From NCBI GenBank assembly GCA_964526635.1, contig CAZGLR010000129.1, positions 1 to 8,756 of the forward strand: a stretch of 8,756 nucleotides of DNA, read 5' to 3'. Made by a program: the position numbers and the translations under genes. Positions 1 to 8,052 of the stretch are shown here, piece after piece. Positions within the stretch are counted from its first letter, which is position 1. Every line of letters begins with the position of its first letter. The stretch is from CAZGLR01 sp964526635. GTDB taxonomy: Bacteria > Zixibacteria > MSB-5A5 > GN15 > JAAZOE01. The notes beneath the pieces are model-generated. The model was given only the letters and a program-made list of their open reading frames with translations, did no database searches and was not told the origin of the DNA.

Positions 1-540
1 CGCCGCAGCGACTTCCTTGCCGGTACCGCTGTCCCCGGTGAGCAGGACAGTGGAATTAGCGCGGGCGATCTTTTTGATCTGCTCCCGGACTTTTTGTATG
101 GCCGGGCTTTCGCCAAGCAGCCGGCCGGCTTTGCGAACCCGTTCGGCCAGCATGTAATCATAATGCTGCCGGAGATGGGCCGCTTGCATCGCCTTTTCAA
201 CAGCAAAGCGCAGTTTCTGAAGATTGGGTGTTTTCCCGACATAGTCGGCCGCGCCCATCTTCATTGCCTGAACAATCGTATCGATTTCCTGATCGGCGGT
301 CACCATGATAATCGGGATATAGGGGCTCGCTTCCCGAATCCAGGCCAAAAATTCGAATCCGTTGCCGCCGCGACCCAAGTCGATATCGAGAAAAATAACA
401 TCGGGATCGTGTTTTTTCAGATATTTGCGGGCTTCGGAATCCGAGGCCACCGCATCGCACTTAAATTCCGCAGGCAACAATACGCAAAAATCACCGGTGA
501 ATTCGGGATCATCGTCGACCAGGAGGATGCGCACCGCCAT
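1..540 (-). CDS. NtrC-family sigma-54-dependent response regulator (partial, C-terminus beyond window)
   Basis: The 180 codons visible from the ATG at 540 encode a receiver (REC) domain followed by the start of an AAA+ sigma-54 activator domain. In REC the acidic pocket is D9/D10, the likely phosphoacceptor is D52 (in VIFLD), the conserved switch threonine is T81 and the conserved lysine is K103. After a helical linker (about 115-140) comes the typical activator entry LLGESPAIQ (141-149), then the Walker A motif GDSGTGKE at 169-176, where the window ends. The GAFTGA loop and the DNA-binding helix-turn-helix cannot be seen, so the sigma-54 role is inferred from the domain order and the near-consensus Walker A. 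The gene begins one base after the kinase stop codon, so the two are co-translated and the kinase at 2953-542 is the expected phosphodonor. One oddity is that K103 is followed by T-P instead of directly by proline. The family call is confident; the target genes are unknown. Confidence 0.93.
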   Translation of the reverse strand, partial: MAVRILLVDDDPEFTGDFCVLLPAEFKCDAVASDSEARKYLKKHDPDVIFLDIDLGRGGNGFEFLAWIREASPYIPIIMVTADQEIDTIVQAMKMGAADYVGKTPNLQKLRFAVEKAMQAAHLRQHYDYMLAERVRKAGRLLGESPAIQKVREQIKKIARANSTVLLTGDSGTGKEVAAA

Positions 541-553
541 GCTATGATTCCTT
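541..553 (-). promoter_or_regulatory. Ribosome binding site of the response regulator, inside the kinase 3' end
   Basis: On the minus strand AAGGAA (553-548) lies 7 nt before the ATG at 540. It overlaps the last codons of the kinase, whose TAG stop occupies 544-542. The arrangement TAG-C-ATG puts stop and start within one base of each other, the classic geometry for translational coupling of a kinase and its regulator. It also supports the chosen start of the regulator. Confidence 0.7.
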
Positions 554-2953
554 CAATAGTTTCAGGACAACAATCGCAGTTGCTCCGGGACCATCAGCGT
601 TATTCATGACTTTTATCCGGCCGCCAAAGCGTTCGACCTGACGTTTGATATGATACAATCCCAAACCGCGGCTGGCACCCTTGCTTGAGTATTCCGGCGA
701 AAAGAGTTCGGCAGGATCAATATCCACTAAACCGGTCCCGGTGTCAATAACTCGAATTTCCGCTTCGCTGTTGTCGAAAGCAACTTCCACCCGCAGGCAT
801 TTTCCGCCAGAGGTTTCCATAGCCGCCATGGCGTTGGCAAAAAGCTCTTCAAGAATCGATTCCAGTGACGACTCCGAGATGAAGACAGGATGACGCATGT
901 TTCCCGAAACTCGAAGATCATCGCAGACAACCTGCTGTTTATCCATATCGGGGGCACAAACCGAAAGTACGTGAGCGATGGCTTTCAATGGTGACGTAGA
1001 AAAGCGTTGTTGAATGTCGCCTTTCATCCGCTTGATAGTAGCTTTCAGTTTGCCGACAATTCGCGGAATGTTCTCACGGCATTCAGCGACATGCTCGGGT
1101 AACGCGGAATCGGCCCGGCACTCACGCAGCAAATTCGCCAGGTTGTTCTGTTCAAGAGCAATGGTTCCGGCCAGGGTTCGCAGCGACGGAATCACCTCGG
1201 CGCGCCGGATGACATCGGTCAACTGAGGCGATGTATATGAGTACAAGACATCGATAGCGTTTTCTATATTCGGCCGAATTTCAGTTATCTTTTCCTCTGA
1301 ATCAGGAAAGTTCTCGAACAAAAAGGCCAGGCGATTCAAATTTTTGCCGGCCATATTGCCATGATCAAAAACCGAAATGGCCTCGAGCACATGTTCATGG
1401 CGTGAAGTATCCTGCTTTCTGACCTGGGACCGGTCACGCAACAGGCGGCCAACGACAATGCCCATCGGGATACCCAGAAAAAAGGCCAAAAGCACAGTTG
1501 GCCAGAAGAGCCGAAGTGACTGGAGATGAGCTTCAATAAGCGACATGGGGTCGCGTTGGTTGACGCGATATATATAGAGATGTTGAATATGCCCGCCACT
1601 GCGTACGAAATCGACTGATCCGATGATATAGTGATTTCCGAACGGATCAACTATCGAGGACACACCGCCAAAATTCCCCCCGATTTTGTTCTGCACTGCG
1701 GCAATCATATTCAGTTTGGTATCAACCAGGATGATTGAATCACGGTTTGTCGCAATAATGGCCTTTCGAGCCCAAAGCGCAGTATTTATAGTAGTTACTC
1801 CAACCAGTCGGAAAGCTCCATACTCAGCGAACACACGGGTCTCAAGATTGCGGGGATCGATAATACTCAAGTCGTGATCAAGAATCAACTCGGTAATGTC
1901 ATCATCATCGATATCGTGCAACCACATATGGACAAAACTGAGATCAGGATCAAAAGAGCGCTGCTGAAGATAGCGGCCGTCGCTTGCCCGATGCTTCTCC
2001 AGCACCCGGATCATCTGATCAAAATCATCGGATCGCGCCAGCTTCGTATAATAGATTTCAACAGTGCCGTCGCCGTCACAATCGCAAACTTCGACATTGC
2101 CGGTGCCGTTGTCAAAACGATCGCCGGGGATATCGCGCCAGAGCTCATGGCCCGTATGATCAAGGGCAAAGATATAGGCTGCTGTATCCATGCGATCTTT
2201 GTATATGGCGCCATTAAAACTGGCAAAGGTCTTGAAGAATATTTCGGTTGTGCCATCGCCATCGGCATCGATAAACCTGAGTTCCTGTGGATTTCCGGCA
2301 CAACGGAAACTCCAGAGTAACTCACCGGAGGGATAATCAAAGACTTGCACCGCACGGGGATAAAGATCGAAGCCGACATCCAAAGTGGCAATCAATTCCC
2401 GATCACCATCGCCATCGAGGTCAGCGACATAAAGTCGATTGTAAGCACCATCGTATGGCGGAGTGCCGACCGGTCCGCGGTCTGAAATGTCCTCTCCCTG
2501 TACTGCCACAGTCTGCATCAAGGTCTGTTCCTTGTTCAATCCATGGCGGACCTCGAGCCACAGCTGACCGGTGGCATCATCAGACAATCCCAGAATAACC
2601 TCATCGCCGGGAATATCGGGATCAATATCTTCGGCGATAAACTGAGTTATGCGATTGGCCAGGTTGGTCTGATACAGCGCCGGACCGATGACCGCTTCGC
2701 GGCTGAATTCGCGAACGATAAAGCTGTAATAGTCGGAGGATAATTCCCCGAGTTCATCGACACCATCGGCATCGACATCTCCGACAAAAAAATGCGAAAC
2801 CCCATCGCGCAACGCCACCCGTTCGAGTTGCAAGGCCGAGGGTACCTCATAGGCACTGATCGCTGACACCATCAGCAGTGCCCAGAAAAGGCCGTACATA
2901 AAATGTATAAGTATGTCTGCCCCGCATCGGGACCTATTAAAATGACGCGCCAC
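542..2953 (-). CDS. Membrane sensor histidine kinase with extracytoplasmic FG-GAP/VCBS-like propeller
   Basis: This is an 803-residue sensor kinase. Residues 1-34 look like a signal sequence or first membrane anchor (basic N-terminus, hydrophobic core 20-33, AISA end). Residues 36-480 carry at least six Asp-rich loops of the FG-GAP/VCBS calcium-binding type: DVDADG (59), DIDPD (109), DLDGDG (178), DADGDG (229), DCDGDG (291) and DIDDDD (347), each followed by a short strand. This indicates a beta-propeller outside the membrane. A transmembrane helix spans about 482-504 and is followed by basic residues (RLLRDR). A long helical region (about 515-690) precedes a HATPase_c domain with N-box ELFANAMAAM (703-712), G1 box DTGTGL (737-742), F-box near LFSPEYSSK (750-758) and G2 box RGLGL (762-766). 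No standard H-box is visible; H531 (FDHGN) is one candidate. The start is GTG at 2953. The next in-frame start is ATG at 2899 (M19), but using it would remove the basic N-terminus. The signal sensed is unknown. It is co-transcribed with the response regulator. Confidence 0.9.
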   Translation of the reverse strand: MARHFNRSRCGADILIHFMYGLFWALLMVSAISAYEVPSALQLERVALRDGVSHFFVGDVDADGVDELGELSSDYYSFIVREFSREAVIGPALYQTNLANRITQFIAEDIDPDIPGDEVILGLSDDATGQLWLEVRHGLNKEQTLMQTVAVQGEDISDRGPVGTPPYDGAYNRLYVADLDGDGDRELIATLDVGFDLYPRAVQVFDYPSGELLWSFRCAGNPQELRFIDADGDGTTEIFFKTFASFNGAIYKDRMDTAAYIFALDHTGHELWRDIPGDRFDNGTGNVEVCDCDGDGTVEIYYTKLARSDDFDQMIRVLEKHRASDGRYLQQRSFDPDLSFVHMWLHDIDDDDITELILDHDLSIIDPRNLETRVFAEYGAFRLVGVTTINTALWARKAIIATNRDSIILVDTKLNMIAAVQNKIGGNFGGVSSIVDPFGNHYIIGSVDFVRSGGHIQHLYIYRVNQRDPMSLIEAHLQSLRLFWPTVLLAFFLGIPMGIVVGRLLRDRSQVRKQDTSRHEHVLEAISVFDHGNMAGKNLNRLAFLFENFPDSEEKITEIRPNIENAIDVLYSYTSPQLTDVIRRAEVIPSLRTLAGTIALEQNNLANLLRECRADSALPEHVAECRENIPRIVGKLKATIKRMKGDIQQRFSTSPLKAIAHVLSVCAPDMDKQQVVCDDLRVSGNMRHPVFISESSLESILEELFANAMAAMETSGGKCLRVEVAFDNSEAEIRVIDTGTGLVDIDPAELFSPEYSSKGASRGLGLYHIKRQVERFGGRIKVMNNADGPGATAIVVLKLLKES

Positions 2954-3005
2954 GGGACCCCCGCTACCCAGCTGCCCGAAAAATAAATACAGTTTTACCT
3001 TAACT

Positions 3006-3041
3006 GCTTAAGATTATACTATAAATGCTTCAATAAATCAA
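3006..3041 (-). promoter_or_regulatory. Sigma-70-type promoter for the kinase/regulator operon
   Basis: Reading the minus strand, TTGATT (3041-3036) is separated by exactly 17 bp from a perfect TATAAT (3018-3013). A start point near 3006 would give a leader of about 53 nt before the GTG at 2953. The region is AT-rich compared with the flanking genes. Two copies of ATTTAT (3038-3033 and 3026-3021), 12 bp apart, lie in and next to the spacer; whether they bind a regulator is unknown. The promoter is called from sequence match only. Confidence 0.72.
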
Positions 3042-3072
3042 GAACGTAGTGTATGTATTTATTACAGACAGG

Positions 3073-3099
3073 ACGCGGGCGGTTTCAAACCGCCCGCGT
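3073..3099 (-). terminator. Strong GC-rich hairpin, probable terminator of the VWA gene
   Basis: A perfect inverted repeat with 13-bp arms (3073-3085 and 3087-3099) surrounds a single central base at 3086. The core of each arm is GGGCGG / CCGCCC. It lies 38 bp past the stop codon of the VWA gene. In the leftward direction it is followed by a T-rich stretch (GTCCTGTCTGT) and not by a clean U-run, so termination may be imperfect. It also insulates the kinase promoter just downstream. Confidence 0.65.
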
Positions 3100-3136
3100 T
3101 GTGCGCAGTGAAGAGGTAAGGAAATATTCACTAACA

Positions 3137-5284
3137 TTACCATTCGGGTCCTGCAAAGCGTTCCTTGAGTGATTGTGCAGTGCGGATCATTTGAAGAAAC
3201 TCATCGACTTCCTCAGCCTGCATCTCAGCGGCGGCCTCACGAGTAACGCGAGAGACTTCGCTAAGTGATGATCCCCGTGCCCAATAGGAATCCTTTAAGA
3301 TCTCGCCGAATTCCGCGGCGGCAGCGGCCAGGCGGATCGCCGGACTACCCTGCTCGAAGCGCGGCACGAACAGCGACTGCGTGATCGGGGCATTGATTTC
3401 ATTGACATCATCACCTTTTATGTCCTTATAGCGAATAAAGACTGTTCCCGGATGCGCCCGACGGTTCCGGTGATTATCCGTAAGGACCAGTTCATACAAT
3501 GCTGTTACCTGATGTCCGGCGCCGATCTCGCCGCCATCAACACGATCATTGCGGAACTGATGATCGGCCACATCACGGTTCTCGTAGCCGATCAGGCGAT
3601 AGCTGTACACTACCTGCGGATCGAATTCGACCTGAATTTTGACATCACGGGCGATAACCTGCAGCATGCCGGTCAGTTTTTCGACAAACAGGCGACGCGC
3701 TTCTTCGATCGAATCGATATAGGCATACTGACCATTGCCCTGATCTCCCAGCTTTTCCAGCAAATAATCATTGTGATTACCCATACCGACGCCGACTGTC
3801 GTCAGGGTTATTCCGCGATCGGCAAAGCGCTTGATACGGCGCAGCAGTTCATCGGGATTGGTGCGGCCGGTATTGGCGACGCCATCGCTGCACAGAATAA
3901 TCCGGTTGATGCGATTGCGGTCGAAATGGCGCTCGGCCATCTGATAGGCCAGACGCAGCCCGGCTTCGGCATTGGTCGAACCACTGGGATACAGATTGTC
4001 AATAGCCCGATGAAGGCGTTCGCGATACCTGATCGTACTCGGCTCAATCACAACCTGGGCACCGGTATTGAAGACAACAATACCAACTTTGTCCTCCGGC
4101 TCCAGATTATCGACCAGGAAATGCAGACCGTCTTTGACCATCTCAAGCCGCCCGCCGCTGCTCATCGAGCCGGAGACGTCGATCAAGAACACCAGATTGG
4201 CTACCTGGCGCTCACGGTCATCGAGTTCCATTCCCTTGATGCCGATGCGCAGAAGCTGACTGCCGCGGCCGAAATACGATGGCACCGCTTCCATGTTGAC
4301 CGAAAAGACGCCATGACGAGGCGCACGGTAGCCATAATCGAAATGATTTATCATCTCTTCGATACGTACTGCTTCTTCCGGCGGCAGGTAGCCGCGTTCG
4401 AGGTATGACCGAGTCAGGGTGAACGAGGCATCATCGACGTCCACAGCAAAGGTTGACTGGTTGTCATGGCGGGTTTCGACAAAAGGATTGATGCCGTAGT
4501 CACGGAAAAACATGGCGGTAAACGGGCCGTGTTCGTAGTTGTGTGGGCTGTACCAGTAATCGGGTTCCGGCCAGTCGCCGGGATCACGCGGGACAGGCCT
4601 GGGCAGCCACGGTTTCCGGCGCTTGATCAGTTCATTCTCGGCAGCCGGGGCTTCGAAGTAAGAATCGCCCTCGGACCATTTGCGTTCTTCGGCGGCATAG
4701 CGTTTGGTCGGTGATTTGGATATCTCGGTTTTGGTGGCATCCTGCGGCATTGGCACTAATGACGGCGGCGCCATATTAGATAACCGTCCATTATCCTGGT
4801 TGCCGCTCTTCTTACGACCATCGGCAGTAACTTCAGGGACTGCGATAGCGGAGACTGCCTCACCCGAGCGGCCGCTTTTCAGCCGCATCAGTTCATCGGC
4901 AATAGCTTTGGGAATGTCTGACGACATATCCGGGGCGGATTCCTTATGGGGTGAAAGCTGGATATCTCTGATTGTCGTTCGGCCGGCGATGACGTCGATA
5001 TCGCGGATAACTTCATCACTGAAACTATTGGCTGAGGCGGTCAGCGTATACAGACCGGGTCGAAGGGGTCCGATGATGAAAACACCAGTGGAATCAGAGA
5101 CTGCCCTGATTGCGGTACCCTCGAGGATAACTGATGCTCCGGCAATTGGATCGCCGGAATCGGCGTTGGTGATGACACCCTCAATATCGCCGGTCTTGGC
5201 GGCAAACGCAGTCGGGGTGAGACCTATCAGGGCGACGATGGTCGCGATCAGGATAGATAGACGGATAGAACATGGCTTGCGCAT
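3137..5284 (-). CDS. Secreted YfbK-type von Willebrand factor A protein with N-terminal carboxypeptidase-regulatory-like domain
   Basis: The product is 715 residues. A signal peptide (1-28; basic start, hydrophobic core, AFA-A cleavage site, no lipobox) predicts export. Residues about 32-112 (GDIEGVITNADSGDPIAGA onward) form a carboxypeptidase-regulatory-like beta-sandwich. A charged, proline-rich linker of low complexity covers about 113-235. Residues about 236-330 match the VWA N-terminal module of the YfbK family (DPGDWPEPDYW; AVDVDDASFTLTRSYL). The VWA domain proper (about 362-540) has a complete metal-ion-dependent adhesion site: DVSGS at 369-373, T437 and D467 (CSDG). The C-terminus (about 545-710) matches the DUF3520-type domain of the same family. 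The ATG at 5284 has an excellent AGGAGGT (5296-5290) five bases upstream. It appears to be its own transcription unit, between two terminators. An intact MIDAS suggests metal-dependent protein binding in the envelope. The partner is not known, and no enzyme activity is implied by the carboxypeptidase-regulatory name. Confidence 0.92.
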   Translation of the reverse strand: MRKPCSIRLSILIATIVALIGLTPTAFAAKTGDIEGVITNADSGDPIAGASVILEGTAIRAVSDSTGVFIIGPLRPGLYTLTASANSFSDEVIRDIDVIAGRTTIRDIQLSPHKESAPDMSSDIPKAIADELMRLKSGRSGEAVSAIAVPEVTADGRKKSGNQDNGRLSNMAPPSLVPMPQDATKTEISKSPTKRYAAEERKWSEGDSYFEAPAAENELIKRRKPWLPRPVPRDPGDWPEPDYWYSPHNYEHGPFTAMFFRDYGINPFVETRHDNQSTFAVDVDDASFTLTRSYLERGYLPPEEAVRIEEMINHFDYGYRAPRHGVFSVNMEAVPSYFGRGSQLLRIGIKGMELDDRERQVANLVFLIDVSGSMSSGGRLEMVKDGLHFLVDNLEPEDKVGIVVFNTGAQVVIEPSTIRYRERLHRAIDNLYPSGSTNAEAGLRLAYQMAERHFDRNRINRIILCSDGVANTGRTNPDELLRRIKRFADRGITLTTVGVGMGNHNDYLLEKLGDQGNGQYAYIDSIEEARRLFVEKLTGMLQVIARDVKIQVEFDPQVVYSYRLIGYENRDVADHQFRNDRVDGGEIGAGHQVTALYELVLTDNHRNRRAHPGTVFIRYKDIKGDDVNEINAPITQSLFVPRFEQGSPAIRLAAAAAEFGEILKDSYWARGSSLSEVSRVTREAAAEMQAEEVDEFLQMIRTAQSLKERFAGPEW

Positions 5285-5371
5285 GGCGCACCTCCTGAAA
5301 GAGATCTTCAGTTGTGGGGAGCAAATCGTTTTCTGTCTTCTGAGGTGATTACCGGCTCAGGCCGTTTTTCT

Positions 5372-5387
5372 TCCCGGAATTATCACA
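5372..5387 (-). promoter_or_regulatory. Candidate extended -10 promoter for the VWA gene
   Basis: On the minus strand TGTGATAAT (5387-5379) reads as an extended -10 element (TGn plus GATAAT, five of six bases matching TATAAT). The -35 position falls in the terminator loop and reads T-rich with no good match. The leader to the ATG at 5284 would be near 90 nt. This is the best candidate in the gap but rests on one element only. Confidence 0.35.
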
Positions 5388-5423
5388 AAAAAACCGGGTG
5401 GAAAAAATCGTTCCACCCGGTTT
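5387..5423 (-). terminator. Rho-independent terminator of clpB
   Basis: Perfect 13-bp arms (5423-5411 and 5403-5391, core CCGGGTGG / CCACCCGG) enclose a 7-nt loop. In the leftward direction the descending arm runs straight into an uninterrupted tract of seven T (5393-5387). The hairpin starts 31 bp after the clpB stop codon. It meets every criterion for an intrinsic terminator. Confidence 0.95.
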
Positions 5424-5454
5424 ACACGGAAGAAATGACAAGTATCGATGTAAC

Positions 5455-8052
5455 TTACACTCTTTCCGCCTCTTCCACCGGCGGGCCGCTGCCGGAGATC
5501 ATCTCGATTTTACCATCGACATAATCGAATTTGACCCGGTCGCCCTCGTTGATTTTACCCTCGATAATCCGCAGCGAAAGTTCATCGAGAATCTCGTTTT
5601 GAATCAGACGCTTGAGCGGGCGGGCGCCGAAGACGCGGTCAAAGCCGGCCTGAGCCAGGTGACGCGAAGCCTCGATGGTAAGTTCGATCAAGATGCCCTT
5701 CTTTGCCAGCCGCTGAGCCACCCGGGCCACCTGCAGCTCAACGATTTTGGCGATTTCATTTTCGGTCAGATGCTGGAAAATGATGATATCATCGAGCCGA
5801 TTTAGAAATTCCGGCTTGAATGTCTGATGCAGGATCCGGTCGATTGCATGGCGCTGTGCTTCGGGATTATCGGCATGGGCCGCAATCTCGGCCGAGCCGA
5901 TGTTGGATGTCATGATAATGACAGCATTTTTAAAATCCACGGTCCGTCCTTTGGCGTCAGTCAGGCGGCCGTCGTCGAGTACTTGCAGCAACACGTTGAA
6001 GACTTCCGGATGGGCTTTCTCGATTTCATCAAAGAGGACCACCGAGTAGGGATGGCGTCGAATCGCCTCGGTCAACTGGCCGCCCTCTTCATAGCCGACA
6101 TACCCCGGCGGCGAACCGATCAGCCGGGCGACAGCATGCTTCTCCATGTACTCGGACATGTCGATGCGGATGAGCATCTTTTCGTCGTTGAAGAGAAATT
6201 GCGCTAATGTTTTGGCCAACTCGGTCTTGCCCACTCCGGTCGGGCCGAGGAAGATAAACGAGCCCATCGGTTTATCCTCTTCCTGGATACCGGCGCGGCT
6301 TCTTCGGACGGCGTTGGAGACAGCTTTTATCGCCTGCTCCTGACCGATCACCCGGCGGGCCAGCTCAGATTCCATCTGCGCCAGCCGCTGGGTTTCTTCG
6401 GCAATCATTTTGGAGACCGGAATCCCGGTCCATCGGGAAACCACCTGGGCAATATCCTCTTCGGTCACCTCTTCCTTGAGGATCTGACCGTTCTGTTGAA
6501 TACCGGCCAGTTTTTCTTTGGCCTGATTGATTTTCTTATTAAGTTCCGGAATCTGGCCATAGTTGATTTCGGCGACGCGGCCGAGATTGCCCTGGCGTTC
6601 TTCGCGGGCGGCGTCTTCTTTGAGGCGGTCCATCTGCGTACTGAGGTCTTTGATGTCTTCAATGATTTCTTTTTCGCGGCGCCAGCGCAGCTCAAGCTCG
6701 CGGTTCTTCTCGTTCAATTCAGCCAGTTCTTTATCGAGCTCTTTGAGGCGCTTGCGCGAGAGATCATCCTTTTCTTTTTTGAGTGCTTCCCGCTCGATTT
6801 CAAGCTGGCGTATTTTCCGATGCATCCGGTCGATTTCGGTCGGCTTGCTGTCGATTTCGATACGCAGCACCGAGCAGGCTTCATCCATCAGGTCAATAGC
6901 TTTGTCAGGCAAGAAGCGGTCAGTAATATAGCGATCGGATAATGTCACCGCCGAGACCAGGGCGGCGTCGCGAATACGGACACCATGATGCACTTCATAT
7001 TTTTCCTTTATCCCGCGAAGGATCGAGATAGCGTCTTTGATCGATGGTTCTTCGACCATCACCGGCTGGAACCGTCGCTCCAGAGCGGCGTCTTTTTCGA
7101 CATGTTTGCGATATTCCTTGAGTGTGGTGGCACCGATTGTACGCAGCCTGCCGCGGGCCAGGGCCGGCTTGAGCAGATTACCGGCATCCATCGAACCCTC
7201 GGCGCTGCCGGCGCCGACGATGGTATGAAGTTCGTCAATAAACAGGATGATATTTCCGTGCGACGCCTCGATTTCGGTAATCATTGCCTTGAGGCGGTCT
7301 TCGAACTCGCCGCGATATTTGGTGCCGGCGATCATTGCGCCGAGATCGAGGGCCAGCAGCCGTTTGTTTTTGATCGTCTCGGGGACATCGCCCTCGACGA
7401 TTTTGCGGGCCAGACCCTCGACAATAGCGGTCTTGCCGATCCCCGGCTCGCCAACCAAAACCGGGTTGTTTTTGGTGCGGCGCGATAGAATCTGCATAAT
7501 CCGCCGGATTTCATCATCGCGCCCGATCACCGGATCGATGTTGCCGTCGCGGGCCAACCGGGTGAAATCATGCGCATATTTTTCCAGTGCCTGAAATTTA
7601 CTTTCCGGATCGGGGTCGGTGACGCGCTGATGCCCGCGCATCTTCTGCAATTCACCCATGATATCGTCGCGCGACAGATTCAGGATCGGGAAGATGTCCT
7701 GCTGTTCGGCCAGGGCCAGAAGCAGATGTTCGGTGCTGATATAGTCATCATGCAACTTGCCGGCTTCGGACTCGGCCTGCGAGAAGACCTTCTGCAGTTC
7801 GGGAGTCATATACGCCCCCTGGCTGCCGGAGACTTTTGGCTCGGCTTCGAGCTTTTCCATCACAGTCGTGGCGATCTGCTCGGGATGCCGTTCCATCTTC
7901 TGGAGGATAGCCGGCACCAGGCCGTCTTTCTGGCGGGCCAAAACAAACAGCAGGTGCAGCGGCGAAAGCGCCTGATGCGAAAGCTGCCCGGCCAGTTGCA
8001 TCGCACCCTGAACAGCTTCGGCGGCCATGGTCGTGTATTTATTAAAATCCAT
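5455..8052 (-). CDS. clpB: ATP-dependent protein disaggregase ClpB (Hsp100)
   Basis: ClpB is a hexameric AAA+ unfoldase that threads aggregated proteins through its pore together with DnaK/DnaJ/GrpE in the cytoplasm. The 865 residues match the usual length (E. coli 857). Residues 1-145 are the Clp N-domain repeat. NBD1 has Walker A GEPGIGKT (201-208), Walker B with D273/E274, pore loop KYRGE (245-249) and arginine fingers R326/R327. A long heptad-rich coiled-coil middle domain (about 400-525) is the mark of ClpB as opposed to ClpA or ClpC. NBD2 has Walker A GPTGVGKT (603-610), Walker B VVLFDE (671-676), pore loop GYVGY (650-654) and sensor-2 GARPLKR (809-815). I see no ClpP-binding IGF/IGL loop, consistent with a disaggregase. 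All catalytic residues are intact. The ATG at 8052 fits the family N-terminus (MDFNKYT), although no strong Shine-Dalgarno precedes it. No CIRCE element or clear heat-shock sigma promoter is seen upstream. Confidence 0.98.
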   Translation of the reverse strand: MDFNKYTTMAAEAVQGAMQLAGQLSHQALSPLHLLFVLARQKDGLVPAILQKMERHPEQIATTVMEKLEAEPKVSGSQGAYMTPELQKVFSQAESEAGKLHDDYISTEHLLLALAEQQDIFPILNLSRDDIMGELQKMRGHQRVTDPDPESKFQALEKYAHDFTRLARDGNIDPVIGRDDEIRRIMQILSRRTKNNPVLVGEPGIGKTAIVEGLARKIVEGDVPETIKNKRLLALDLGAMIAGTKYRGEFEDRLKAMITEIEASHGNIILFIDELHTIVGAGSAEGSMDAGNLLKPALARGRLRTIGATTLKEYRKHVEKDAALERRFQPVMVEEPSIKDAISILRGIKEKYEVHHGVRIRDAALVSAVTLSDRYITDRFLPDKAIDLMDEACSVLRIEIDSKPTEIDRMHRKIRQLEIEREALKKEKDDLSRKRLKELDKELAELNEKNRELELRWRREKEIIEDIKDLSTQMDRLKEDAAREERQGNLGRVAEINYGQIPELNKKINQAKEKLAGIQQNGQILKEEVTEEDIAQVVSRWTGIPVSKMIAEETQRLAQMESELARRVIGQEQAIKAVSNAVRRSRAGIQEEDKPMGSFIFLGPTGVGKTELAKTLAQFLFNDEKMLIRIDMSEYMEKHAVARLIGSPPGYVGYEEGGQLTEAIRRHPYSVVLFDEIEKAHPEVFNVLLQVLDDGRLTDAKGRTVDFKNAVIIMTSNIGSAEIAAHADNPEAQRHAIDRILHQTFKPEFLNRLDDIIIFQHLTENEIAKIVELQVARVAQRLAKKGILIELTIEASRHLAQAGFDRVFGARPLKRLIQNEILDELSLRIIEGKINEGDRVKFDYVDGKIEMISGSGPPVEEAERV

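Noticed and set aside
1874..2320. A 148-codon open frame on the plus strand.
   Set aside because: It is antisense to the propeller region of the kinase. The repeated DxDxDG codons create long complementary open frames.
3452..4408. A 318-codon open frame on the plus strand.
   Set aside because: It lies wholly antisense to the VWA coding sequence, whose MIDAS and family motifs are intact. The plus-strand translation shows no recognisable domain and is a shadow of codon bias.
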